Assembly (NCBI GenBank): GCA_900088475.1
Contig: FLMG01004242.1
Coordinates: forward strand, 103,942 to 152,438
Direction: 5' to 3'
Length of the DNA: 48,497 nucleotides
From: Hyphochytrium catenoides
Lineage: Eukaryota; Sar; Hyphochytriomycetes; Hyphochytriales; Hyphochytriaceae
Positions 10,201-20,003 of the stretch are shown here, piece after piece; the stretch's first letter is position 1, and each line of letters opens with the position of its first letter. The translations under genes were made by a program, and so were the position numbers. The notes beneath the pieces are model-generated. The model had not been told where the DNA came from, did not search any database, and saw nothing but the letters and a program-made list of their open reading frames with translations.

Positions 10201-13200
10201 CCCGGAAAGGAATCTCTTACGTCAACGGTCTCTAGAAAGATAATAGACGACCTGAAGCTGCAACTTCAAGCTGTTCCTTTGCTAACAATGAAGCTCGCAG
10301 AACTGGCGACTGAGCTGAGAGAGAACACTCGCGAGGACGCCAGGAACCCGGACCGAAAGAGCAACTTAGCGATGCAATCTGAAGAGCTACACGTACGGAT
10401 GGCAGAAAACCTGGTAACAAGCATCCAGACAAACATTGACAAGGAATTGAGCAATCAAGAGAAAGACGAGGCGGCTATCAGGATCCAGAGCTTGATCAGA
10501 AAAAGTTCGGTTGAGAAGCAATATCAGAGTCTTTCCAGAGTGAGTGAGGATGAGAAAGAAAGGGAACGAATAGCGGTGACGAAAGTTCAGAGTCTAGTTA
10601 GGCAGAGGTCCCCTGAGAAGCTGGTGGAAGCGCTACGGAAACAGAAAAACGAGGAAGAAGTCGAAGGGCAGAGAGAAGCAGCCACCAAGATCCAAAGCCT
10701 CACGAGACGAAGGTCAGCCGAAAAGCAGTTGCAGAAGCTGCGACAGGAAAAGGAAGCGGAGGAACAGGAGGTTGAGCGCCGGGAAGCTGCAACCAAGATT
10801 CAGAGCATGGTAAGACGCAGATCTGCGGAAAAGCTGGTCGATGGCTTGCGAAACGGGAGGCTGGAAGAAGAAGCCGAGGAGTGGAGAGAAGCAGCGACCA
10901 AGATCCAAACCTTCACGAGACGAAGGTCAGCCGAAAAGCAATTGCAGAAGCTGCGACACGAAAAGGAAGTGGAGGATCGGGAAGTCGAGCGCCAAGAGGC
11001 TGCAACCAGGATTCAGAGCGTAGTAAGACGTAGATCTGCCGAGGAGCTGGTGGATGGGCTAAGGAACAAGAGAAAGGAAGAAGAAGCCGATATGAAGAGA
11101 GAAGCGGCCACCAAGATTCAAAGCCTCACAAGACGGAGATCAGCCGAAAGGCACGTACAGAAACTGCGCAAGCTTAAGGAAGCGGAGGATCGGGAAGTCG
11201 AGCGCCAGGAGGCTGCAACCAGGGTCCAGAGCTTAGTAAGACGTAGGTCTGCTGAAAGGCTGGTGGATCGGCTAAGGAAAGAGAAAGAAGAAATCGAAGA
11301 GCGGCGAGAAGCGGCCACCAAGATTCAATGCCTCACAAGACGGAGATCAGCCGAAAGGCTAGTGCAGAAACTGAGAGAGGAAAAAGAAGCGGAAGAAAGG
11401 ACTGAGCGCCAAGAAGCCGTAACCAAGATCCAGAGCTTAGTAAGACGTAGGTCTGCTGAAAGGCTGGTGGATGGGCTAAGGAAAGAGAAAGAAGAAATCG
11501 AAGAGCGGAGAGAAGCGGCTACCAAGATTCAAAGTCTCACAAGACGGAGGTCAGCGGAAAGGCTAGTGCAGAAACTGAGAGAGGAAAAAGAAGCGGAAGA
11601 AAGCACTGAGTGCCAAGAGGCCGTAACCAAGATCCAGAGCTTAGTAAGACGTAGGTCTGCTGAAAACCTGGTGGCTCGGCTTAGAAGAGAGAAAAAGGAG
11701 GAAGAAGCCGAAGTGCGGCGAGAAGCAGTCACCAAGATCCAAAGCCTCATGAGGAGGAAATCAGCGGAGAAGCGAGTTAAGAGAATGCAGAGAGCGAGGG
11801 AAGAAGAAAAAGTGGAGCTTGAGGCCGCTGCAGCCATCAAGATTCAGAGTTTAGTCAGACAAAAACTAGCTGCGGAGGTGGCGGCGGGCCTAAGGAAAGG
11901 AAAGAAGGATCAAGAAGAGAGTCACAAACAAGTGGAGGCAGCTACGAGAATCCAGAGCCTGACAAGGCGAAGATCTGCGGAGAGGCTCTTAAAGAAGCTA
12001 CAGGATGAGGCTCAAGCTAAGGAGGAAGACGACAGGAGGAAAGCTGCAGCCAAGATCCAGAGGTTGGTGCGCCGCAGCTCTGCTCGGAACAAAGAATTGG
12101 AGAAACTGCAACGAGGACAAGAAGATCAGAAGACGAACACTGAACGACGACAAGCAGTCATGAAGATTCAGCGCATGGCGAGGCGCAGAGCAGCACTGAA
12201 GCTGCGACGGAGTTTGCTAGAAGAAAGGGAAGCAGAGGAAAAGAAGGATCAAAGAGAAGCTGCGACCAAAATCCAGTGCCTTGTTAGACGTCGGTCGGCC
12301 GAGATGCTGCTAGCAGAGCTACAGAAAAAGAGGCAAGAGAGTTTCTTCAAGGGGCAAAATGAAGCAGCGACGAAGATCCAAAGCGTTGTTAGACGAAGCT
12401 CTGCTAAAAAGCTAATGAAAAGGCTCCAGGCTCAGAGGAGAGCTGAAGCGAAGGCAGAGGAGCAAGACGAAGCTGCAACCAGAATTCAGTGCCTAGTCAG
12501 ACAAAGATCAGCCACGAAAACCCTCCGGACACTCCGCAAGGAGAACGAGGGACAAAGGCTAGAGACGGAAAGATTGGCCGCGACGAGGATTCAAAGCATG
12601 GCAAGGCGGAAGTTCGCTGAGAAACTTCTGGCAAAGCTCCAGAGAGAGAGGATAGAAGTGAAGGAAGGAGAGGCCCGGACGCAAGCCGCGACTAAGATCC
12701 AGCGCTTGGTCAGGCAAAGATTGGCACAAAAGCTGCTGGAGAAGCTCCAAATGGAGAAAGCAGAGCAGAGCAAGGCAGCAAGCAGGATCCAGCTTTTGGT
12801 GAGGCGAAACATTGCCGAGAAGCAAAAAGAAGCAGCGATCAAGATACAAAGTCTCGTACGACGCAGATCGGCCCAGAATCTCCGAGACAAGCTGCAGAGG
12901 GATAAGGAGGAAATTGGCAAGGAAGAAGCGACGGAACCAACGAAGGAGATCCAGCATCTGCGCCTGCAGATCTCGGGCGATGAACCCCAAACGCTATCGT
13001 CAGGACGAGATGATACGGATCTTAGCATTTCTACAGTGCAGCCCACTCCAGTAGTAGCTGCAGGCGGGGAGGGTCAGCATGAACTACCCGAACAGACGGG
13101 AGAAGCTTCAGAACATGCTTTGTTGACATCAGGAGGTCGTCAGACTCTCTTCCAGCTGGATTTAGACAACGTCAAGCGAAGTAGCATGCTCGAATCCTGG

Positions 13201-13898
13201 GATGACCTCACTGAAGATGAGGAAGCAGTAGCCAAACCATCAGAAAACTTCCGACAAAATTCACATCATTTGAAGGGAGAAGACAGTAGTCCAATCGCTG
13301 CCACCGACGGTGCTGCGGGTAGCCCTAGCCCCAAGGGCAGTCTAATGGAACGGTTAGCCGCCGCTCGTCTGAAAGCAGCACAGCAAGCAATGACTGCAGC
13401 AGAGCAAAATGACGAAGTTAGCCCCCTTCCGACAGACACCAGACACCCGTCCGAAGATAGTGCGGACGACCTTCAGATTCCCGCTTTAAATAGCACCTTT
13501 GACGGAAGCCGAGGGGAGGAGGATGAGAAAGAGAAAAGTGAAAGCCAAGAAGATCAGAAGGCTCCCGACTCCGGCCTCCTGAGCCCTATGGTAAGGCTTG
13601 TTCGACTTCCAAATGTGCCATAATCTAGACATCTGACTGTTCGTCGCCCTGCGTGTGCAATGCGCTCGGCCCAAATCGCTACTTTTTCACCAAGCGCCTT
13701 ACCGAGACCAGTAATGCCGAGGATACGCCCATGGAGTCAGTGGAGGAGCTAGAAGAAGAAGTTCTAGAGGAATCTGTGGAAGAGTTGGAGGAGTCGGTCG
13801 AAGGAATGGACGAAGAGTTGTTGGACAAGGGCGAAGAGCACAAGAGTCAAGAGTACGAGGATGAGGAGTTTGACTCGTATGAGGACGAGGGTAAATAG
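4288..13898 (+). CDS. Giant coiled-coil protein with 24 IQ-like repeats (14 exons)
   Basis: Exons: 4288-4761, 5066-5271, 5410-5599, 5744-5952, 6082-6166, 6471-7040, 7233-7334, 7374-7637, 7754-7978, 8128-8550, 8683-8986, 9072-9440, 9587-13590, 13695-13898. All phases join, giving 2,542 aa. Residues 1-90 are Ser-rich and probably disordered. About 90-1410 is almost continuous Glu/Lys/Arg/Gln-rich coiled coil broken by a few Ser/Pro linkers. About 1435-2256 holds 24 repeats of 30-37 aa, each with an IQ-like core (consensus ATKIQSLVRRRSAEKL) and a charged ER/K linker. The tail is acidic and ends in repeated SVEELEE-type blocks. IQ motifs normally bind calmodulin or centrin-like EF-hand proteins; here the Gly after the first Arg is replaced by Arg, so binding is inferred. 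The layout suggests a cytoskeletal, centrosomal or basal-body scaffold, but no named family was recognised. An earlier in-frame ATG is absent; non-ATG extension to 4255 was rejected. The intron at 7335-7373 is only 39 nt. Confidence 0.85.
7071..7130 (+). repeat. Perfect 30-bp tandem duplication inside an intron
   Basis: Two identical adjacent 30-bp units (7071-7100 and 7101-7130, each beginning TTATCTCTGCCTGAGAGTAT) lie in the intron between exons 6 and 7 of the IQ coiled-coil gene. The perfect identity suggests a recent slippage or unequal exchange event. It does not touch the splice sites. Confidence 0.95.
10468..12935 (+). repeat. Coding tandem array: 24 IQ-like units, 204-216 bp dimer period
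   Basis: About 2.5 kb of exon 13 of the coiled-coil gene consists of 24 tandem units of roughly 90-111 bp. Units 3 to 12 alternate between two types, one reading TRRRSAE(K/R)-LVQKLR and one VRRRSAE(K/R)-LVDGLR, so the true amplification unit there is a dimer. The dimers starting near 11308 and 11512 are almost identical in DNA over 204 bp, which marks a recent duplication. Outer units (1-2 and 13-24) are more diverged, as expected if the array grows from the middle. Confidence 0.9.
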
Positions 13899-14014
13899 TG
13901 GGCGATTGAGATCTTTAGATAGAAGGACGCTTCTTTCTCATCTGGCAAAATGACCCTATGTACTCCTGCAGTCCGTCGCATTCGGTAGCTCTACACTAGA
14001 AAAGGCTGAGGATG

Positions 14015-15148
14015 CTAGCTCCCTTCTTGTTCCGTATCTTCGAGTCCACAAAAGAGTCTTTCCTCCCATAGCTTGCCCTTGGGTGTGGCGGTCACGACAC
14101 GAGGGAGACTGCCGCCGTCACTGTTGATGGAGATTTTCACCTCTAAGTGAGGAAGATCTGTGGCTCCAAGTCGCTCGGGCCATTCAATGAGGTTTACTCC
14201 TATGTAAGAGCTGGTGTCAGTCAAATAACAAGAGTATAACTGTTTTTGATCTCTGCCAATATCTGTCCACATGAGTAAGGCGCAAGCGGCTCGTCTCTGG
14301 GTATAAGGTTCTCTTTGGACTAGCCGAGTATCTTACCTGCAGCTTGTTCCTCTTCTGTCATCAGCGTTTCCAGGAGGTTGGGACCCTCTTTCATCCGATA
14401 CAGATCTATGTGGTTCACACTGACAACTTTATAAGACCTCGGATCCAAAGTCGAGGGAGGACAATGGCAGCAATGTCACGCATTTGGATATACAGAGGCG
14501 ACAGAGAAACAGGCATGGGGAGGATAAACCACGGAGAGAGAAGAAAAGACGTATTGAAAGAGAGAGAGAGTGATAAACAAAGGGAGATAGGCTATAAAAG
14601 AGAGGAACAGCGCGCGGAGGAAAGAGGGAAGCCGATATGTCGCACGTTATATGAGGTTTGCTTTCATGTTCATAGAGGTTGTGAAGCAGGTATGTAGGGG
14701 AAGCGACGATGGCCCCGGAATCCTGCAAAATGGCTCGGACGATCCCTCTAGCTAGGCATGTCTTTCCAGCACCTAGATTTCTAGGAAACAATGAGTCAGT
14801 TAAGCGGCTTACAGTCGCTAAAAGCTAAGTGGCAACTAACCCATAAAGGAAGACAAAGTCTCCAGCCCTGCACAAGGCTGCGATTTGACCTCCCACTTCG
14901 ATAGTCTCTTCCTCAGACCTTGGATACCATGTCAGCTCTGCCAGCCAGAGGGCAAGAAGGTTAGAAGAGGCTGAAGAATGGAAAGCATATCAACGTGCTG
15001 TACCTCTATTACCAGGACTGGTGTTTCCGGTTATCAGTCGTGAGCAAGGTCTGGTTCCTCCTCTTGCCCGCTTCCTTCCTCCCACCAGTACCACTTTCCC
15101 TGCAAACGATGGTATTGATCTTAGGGCGGCTGACAGGTTGGACGCCAT
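14015..15148 (-). CDS. tsaE: TsaE-type tRNA t6A synthesis ATPase, probably organellar (5 exons)
   Basis: TsaE is the P-loop ATPase that, with TsaB and TsaD, completes N6-threonylcarbamoyladenosine at A37 of ANN-reading tRNAs in bacteria. Minus-strand exons: 15148-15013, 14937-14841, 14780-14646, 14437-14337, 14262-14015; phases join, 238 aa. Motifs in order: RSEEETIEVGGQIAALCRAGD, Walker A GNLGAGKTCLARG, SPTYLLHNLYE, NHIDLYRM and LIEWPERLG. Residues 1-45 (start MASNLSAALRSIPSFAGKVV, later RKRARGG) contain no acid and look like a mitochondrial or plastid targeting peptide. The usual E.coli-type protein is about 150 aa; the excess is the presequence, an insert before LIEWPER and a longer tail. 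The donor of exon 3 (GTGCGA) and the acceptor of exon 5 are the least certain joins. Its stop is 117 bp from the convergent stop of the coiled-coil gene. Confidence 0.9.
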
Positions 15149-15799
15149 CGAATCCTTAAGCCGTTCGTCACCTCCTCATCCTGACAGATTTGAGCCCACG
15201 TTTCCTACTATACAAAGGCTAAATCATCATCAGAAGCGCGAAGCTCTGCAGTCAGTCCTCTCGACGCATTGGATTCTGAAGTTTAGAAAGAGGCTTCTGA
15301 AGCTTCACTCAGAAGCTTCAAAAAGTCAACATTCATCGACATCACCTTCTGCTGGACAAGTCTCCGAAAATAACGACAGAGCCTTTGACCATATGGCAGA
15401 ATCTTGCAGTAACTCCCTATAAAACTAAGCACTGATTACCACGATTCCCGATTTTACCCGCGTTGTGTTGATGTCCCCGATTTGGCGGGAGGAGAAGAAG
15501 AGAATGCGATGACGAACGAAGACCGATGATGTCATGACCATGGCCAGACTTCTTTCCTGGATGAAGAGCACTGCTCAGCCTGCAAATGAACTGTTCTTCG
15601 TGAGGTCTAGGACGGGAGTCCTGCTAGCATGTCTGGCTGCTGCTCTCAGGTGACCTATTGCTGGACGTTAGAGCCCTGTGGTCAAACTACCGATGCTTGG
15701 TGTCGATAATACCCGTCAGCAATTTTTGTCCTGAACTCGCGCAGTTTTTGCCCCCTCCAGGTGAAGGTTAGGCGACTACATCTCATGGGATGACCTCCA
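15149..15799. other. Divergent promoter region TsaE / SNM1A
   Basis: This 0.65 kb holds the 5' flanks of TsaE (-) and SNM1A (+). Besides the E2F-like site listed separately, a short plus-strand ORF starts at ATG 15534 (MTMARLLSWMKS...), stays open to a possible donor near 15652 and could join an acceptor near 15671 to run to about 15773. It could be a small leader ORF of the SNM1A transcript or chance. A plus-strand frame at 15021-15422 is the complement of TsaE exon 1 and its upstream DNA and is not called. Confidence 0.4.
15481..15490 (+). promoter_or_regulatory. E2F/DP-like site TTTGGCGGGA
   Basis: The decamer TTTGGCGGGA matches the E2F/DP consensus (TTTSSCGC-type). It lies about 320 bp upstream of the SNM1A ATG and 330 bp upstream of the TsaE ATG on the other strand. 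E2F sites control S-phase and DNA-repair genes in animals, plants and many algae, which suits SNM1A. A ten-base match can arise by chance, so this is suggestive only. Confidence 0.45.
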
Positions 15800-18700
15800 A
15801 TGAGCATCAGGGACTTCTTTGGACCCCTGTCCCCCGCCTCACCTCCGCCAAGGAAGGGAAGACTCTCGCTTTCCCTCCCAAAGAAGCGCCGTCTGAACTC
15901 GCCATCCGATGATGAAGTCAATGATTGCCCAGCCCTGGACACACACCGCTCTCAGCAAGATAATGGAGTTAAGATCGAAGCTGAGGATCAAGGACAAGGG
16001 CCATCTCACTTGATCACGGGCGGAGCTAGAGTCCAAGGTTTGGAGGAAGGGAAGCGGCACTATGGTGCTGATTCCCTTTCCAAAGAGAGCCAGCATAGTG
16101 AGAATGCAGTCATCGTTCTAAGTGACGATGATGGGGAGGCACTTGCCAATAGCTCGCAGAGGGTCGAAGGCGAAGCTGATGATGCGCTTCCTCCGACGCA
16201 ACCCAGTTCTCTGGACGGAACGAATGACGAGAAATGTGAGATACCGCAGCAGTCTTCAAGAAGGCTTGACACGAACATAGTAGACTCTTTTGCTGCTAGT
16301 ACGTCAGCGTGCAGCTCAGATCAGGCGGTGGCTGAGACGTCAGGAGTATTCTCTGTGTGCTTTGTTTGCAACCAGACTTTGTCTGAAATGACTCTACTAG
16401 ATCAGGAAAGGCATAGGAACGATTGTCTGGATCGTATGGAAGAAGTTTCCAATCAACCGCCAGAGAGATTCTGCTGTCCCATCTGCACCCTGGACTTAGG
16501 GTCAATGAGTGAGAGTCTGCGGACAATTCACGTGAACGAGTGTGTCGAGAGCTCTGAAGCTGCTCAAGAGAGGGACAGAGAGGCACTCATGAAGTCTGTC
16601 ACCAGGACAAGTAGGGAACAGGGGCCCGCTTCCGCTGCCGTCCCTTGCAAACCAGCGATCGTGAGAGCAAAGTCTGAGCCTCCAGTATTTGACTCTGACA
16701 GTTTGGCTCCGAGCTCTAGTGTACAATCTTCCATCACTGACAAGACCTACGCTTGCAAGATATGTGGCCAAGCAGTTCACAGCTTGGACCTCGAGGTGCG
16801 CATTCAGCACGTGAAGCGCTGTGGGCAGAAGTTTGGTATAAGGCCTTCCGACCTTGAGGAAGGAGACCAGCCTGATGGGATGCTTAACATAGAGGAAGAG
16901 GACGATACCTTCGTAGAAGATTTTGATGGTAGGTGCGTCCCTGCGTTCGCCTACATCCGCTTTTGTAAGTATTGTACTCCTAGTTATCAATGAGGAAGGG
17001 CAAAATGGAGACGAGGATCGTGGAGCATTGGGCGAGGCTCAGTCTGAGCAAGCGGAACCGAAGAAGGGCCAGGCTCCTTTCAGTCTTAGCACCATGGGTG
17101 CGAGCCTTTACCGTTGGTTCGTGCCAAAGAACGCAAGCGGTGATCCACAGGGCTTGCGCAAGGAGGAAAAGAGCCAAATTAACTTTGGAGAGCAAGGGAG
17201 CGATAAAAGTACACATTCTACTGAAGGTTCTCGACCTGCCAGCCTGCAGAGAGCAGCCAGCGCTCCACCTACCTCTGACGATAAGCCAGCTGTGTGTCCA
17301 CTTTTCAAGAGAATACAAGGAACCTCTCCTCCTGCGATTGTAGACGGCTTTCGATATGCCAACAAGCGACTGAGCCCCCATTATTTCCTGTCCCACTTTC
17401 ATTCAGATCACTACACTGGGATCAGCAAGGCAAGGAGGCCCTAAGAACAAACACGACCTCTACATCTACCTCCATGTCTTACCTCTCGGCTGGCTGAAAC
17501 TCCTCCTTCCACCTAAACTTTTGCATCGTTGCTCCTGAGCTGCACCTTCCATGTTAAGTCGCTCTCTTCCGCCTTTCTTTTAGATCATCGACTCCTGGAC
17601 TGCATCCATGACTTAAGCACTAATGTCTGAAATATACCTAGGCCTTCAACCATGGTACCATTTACTGTTCAGAGATCACAGCTCGGCTAGTTCACTGCCT
17701 TCTCAAAGTGGACGCAAAGTATCTTCATCCACTGACTATGGGGACCCCACACAAAATAGGAAACTACACAGTCACTCTTCTCACCGCAAACCACTGCCCT
17801 GGGGCAGTTATCTTCCTCTTCAAGCTAAAAACGGGGAAGAAGATCCTCCACACAGGTTAGTCTTCATTAATGATTTAACAAGCAAACAGTCCGTGACGTG
17901 GAGAAGGAACGAGAGCAAGGAACTTTCACTTGGTAACGCTTTGCTTTCTTAGGAGACTTCCGGTTCCAGACCGAAATGCTCTTACATCCTGCGCTCCGGC
18001 CATTGGTTCCGGCAGAGCTGGATGGTAGACTAGGCGCTCCCATAGATCTTCCTAGACAAGTGCTCGATGTCATCTACTTGGACACCACCTATTGTAACCC
18101 CCGATATACCTTCCCTGTTCAGGTACGAGATGGTGTAGAGATGTAGTCATGGCGGATGGTTGCGGCTTACAGTTCTGTGCTTACCTTCATCTTTTTATGA
18201 ATCTTGTTAGCAAACCGCCATAGACGAAGCCCTACGCCTGGTGAAGCTTCATGAGGATTCTGGAGAGAAGACTCTATACCTCTTTGGAACATATACCATA
18301 GGGAAGGAGAAGATGTTTATGGCGGTAGGGGCCCTGACATTTGGGGGCTATTTTGAGATCTGCCACTTGGCAGGGCGGGAACTTCTGATGAGAGTTCCTT
18401 GAACAGGTTGCAGAGCATCTTGGGTGCAAGGTGATGGTCACTCCGGAGAAGCATCGCATCTTGAGCTTCTACGGATGGCCCGCAGACAAGATGGTAACGC
18501 CCTTCCCGGTCTTTTCGATCACTGATAATGATATGGTGTTAATGCGTCTTGTATGCTTCATAGGGCCGATTCACTCTTAATGGCGACGAAACCAAGTAAG
18601 TGTCACTTGATGCTTTTAGACGTCCGATGAACTTCAAGCTGACGCAAGCCGTTCGCTGGCATCAGCGTCCATGTCATATCGATGTTTGGCCTTTCATTTA

Positions 18701-19273
18701 ATAGGCTGGAGGAAATCTGGACTCGGTATGAAGCGAAGTATGACTGTGTGGTTGCCTTTCAGGTACGACGTACTATCAGCTGCTTAGGTGCAACTTTCTC
18801 TTGATGAGCGTTTGGTGTCCAGTGTCTTTGTTGTCGCCCTCAATGTGTGCTCATCATCTGTGTCGCCTTTATGCTCGTTACTGTTGTTTTGTAATAGCCG
18901 ACGGGCTGGACGTTCAGCCGTGTGAAGAAGAATGGAGAGTTGGCTTCGAAACGTGTACATTTGCAGGGAAAGGTGATCATATACGGCATCCCTTACAGCG
19001 AACACAGCAGTTACAATGAGCTACTCGACTGCATAGAGTTGCTTTGCCCGAAGAAAATCGTTCCCACGGTAGAGCTTATAGCAATGCTCCTGACTAAAAA
19101 GCAACTCAGAAGTCATCTTTCTCTACTTTCCTCTTTAGGTGGGATGCCGCTCGGAGAAATCAGTTCAGAACCAGCTGCAAACTTTATCCAAGGGCTTAAG
19201 GACTCGGAATGAGAAGCCTTCTGCACCCCAAGATATGCGGTCTTTCTTCTCCACAGTCCCCTCTTCCAAGTAA
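15800..19273 (+). CDS. DCLRE1A: DNA cross-link repair nuclease SNM1A/Pso2 (10 exons)
   Basis: SNM1A/Pso2 is a metallo-beta-lactamase/beta-CASP 5' exonuclease that repairs DNA interstrand cross-links in the nucleus. Exons: 15800-16928, 16984-17429, 17642-17855, 17953-18122, 18211-18324, 18407-18493, 18564-18595, 18705-18762, 18898-19068, 19139-19273; phases join, 851 aa. The N-terminus reads MSIRDFF, a PIP-box-like start, followed by a basic stretch (KKRR). Three C2HC fingers of UBZ type follow: CFVC...HRNDC (about 186-210), CPIC...HVNEC (about 222-246) and CKIC...HVKRC (about 318-342). The nuclease starts at VCPLFKRIQGT and contains HFHSDH (metal site), ANHCPGAV, TGDFR, YLDTTYCNPRYTFP, FGTYTIGKEK, PTGWTFS and YGIPYSEHSSY. 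The C-terminus ends DMRSFFSTVPSSK. Intron 2 uses a GC donor; exon 7 is only 32 nt. The family assignment is very strong. Confidence 0.95.
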
Positions 19274-20003
19274 AACAAGAACTTTGGATGTCTTGCCCTT
19301 TGTGACGACCAATAATCCATAATGGTGCTTTAGTTGCTCACGAACCTTTGAATTGAGCAACAACAAACAAGTGTATCTCTCTAATGAACGGTCAATAATA
19401 AGGCGGATGATTTATTAAACATGATGCCGACAACGTCCAGCACCGCATGGAGGTAGATCCAGGGCCCCGCTGTGGGGCTACAGCTTCACCTTCTTCTCCC
19501 GTTGGTAGTCAGGGCTAACAACAAGGAGCGCATAACCTTTTACTGGCGAAAGTAAGGTTCAACGCAACCGTCAGAAGGATAAGATAACAATAATGCGGTA
19601 GGAGGAGTCATAGTAGTATCTGTCCGCTCTTCCCTCTCCAACCTTTAGCGGCTCCTCCTTCTCCATGTCCTCTCCACTACTGCTGCTGCTGGTGATGGCC
19701 TCGTCTTCAGCGTGCCGAAGAAGAAGAGAGTCCACAAGCAGCCGGTACTCGTAGCAGTGCAGCAGCTGCTGCTGCTGGTTGATTGATGGTCTAATCCTCA
19801 GGTGCCTGAAGACGAAGAAGGTCAACACCAACCACCAGCAGCAGTAGTCACCTACGCCTGCGCCTGGGGTACTTACTACGCAGCAGAAGAAGAGGGAGGA
19901 AGCAGAGCTATAGCTATCGGTGGTGGTGGTCGTCAGTGGCCTGGGGGCAGCAGCCAGTCAGGGGTCCACTGTGCTAAGAAGTAACCCCATCGTTAGTCAG
20001 ATG
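19274..20003. other. Intergenic with trinucleotide-rich stretches
   Basis: Downstream of SNM1A this 0.7 kb has no convincing gene. CAG/CTG- and GAA/CTT-rich clusters between about 19675 and 19960 create overlapping frames on both strands (for example 19831-19571 minus, and 19802-19984 plus) rich in Gln, Ser, Glu or Gly, which are best explained by simple sequence. Confidence 0.5.

Noticed and set aside
12559-13046. Long minus-strand frames opposite the IQ array (also 11529-11840 and 10587-10796)
   Set aside because: They are the Ser/Leu-rich complement of the repetitive IQ codons and have no independent support.
15021-15422. 133-codon plus-strand frame
   Set aside because: It is antisense to TsaE exon 1, whose presequence, start and splice phase are well supported; the frame has no domain.
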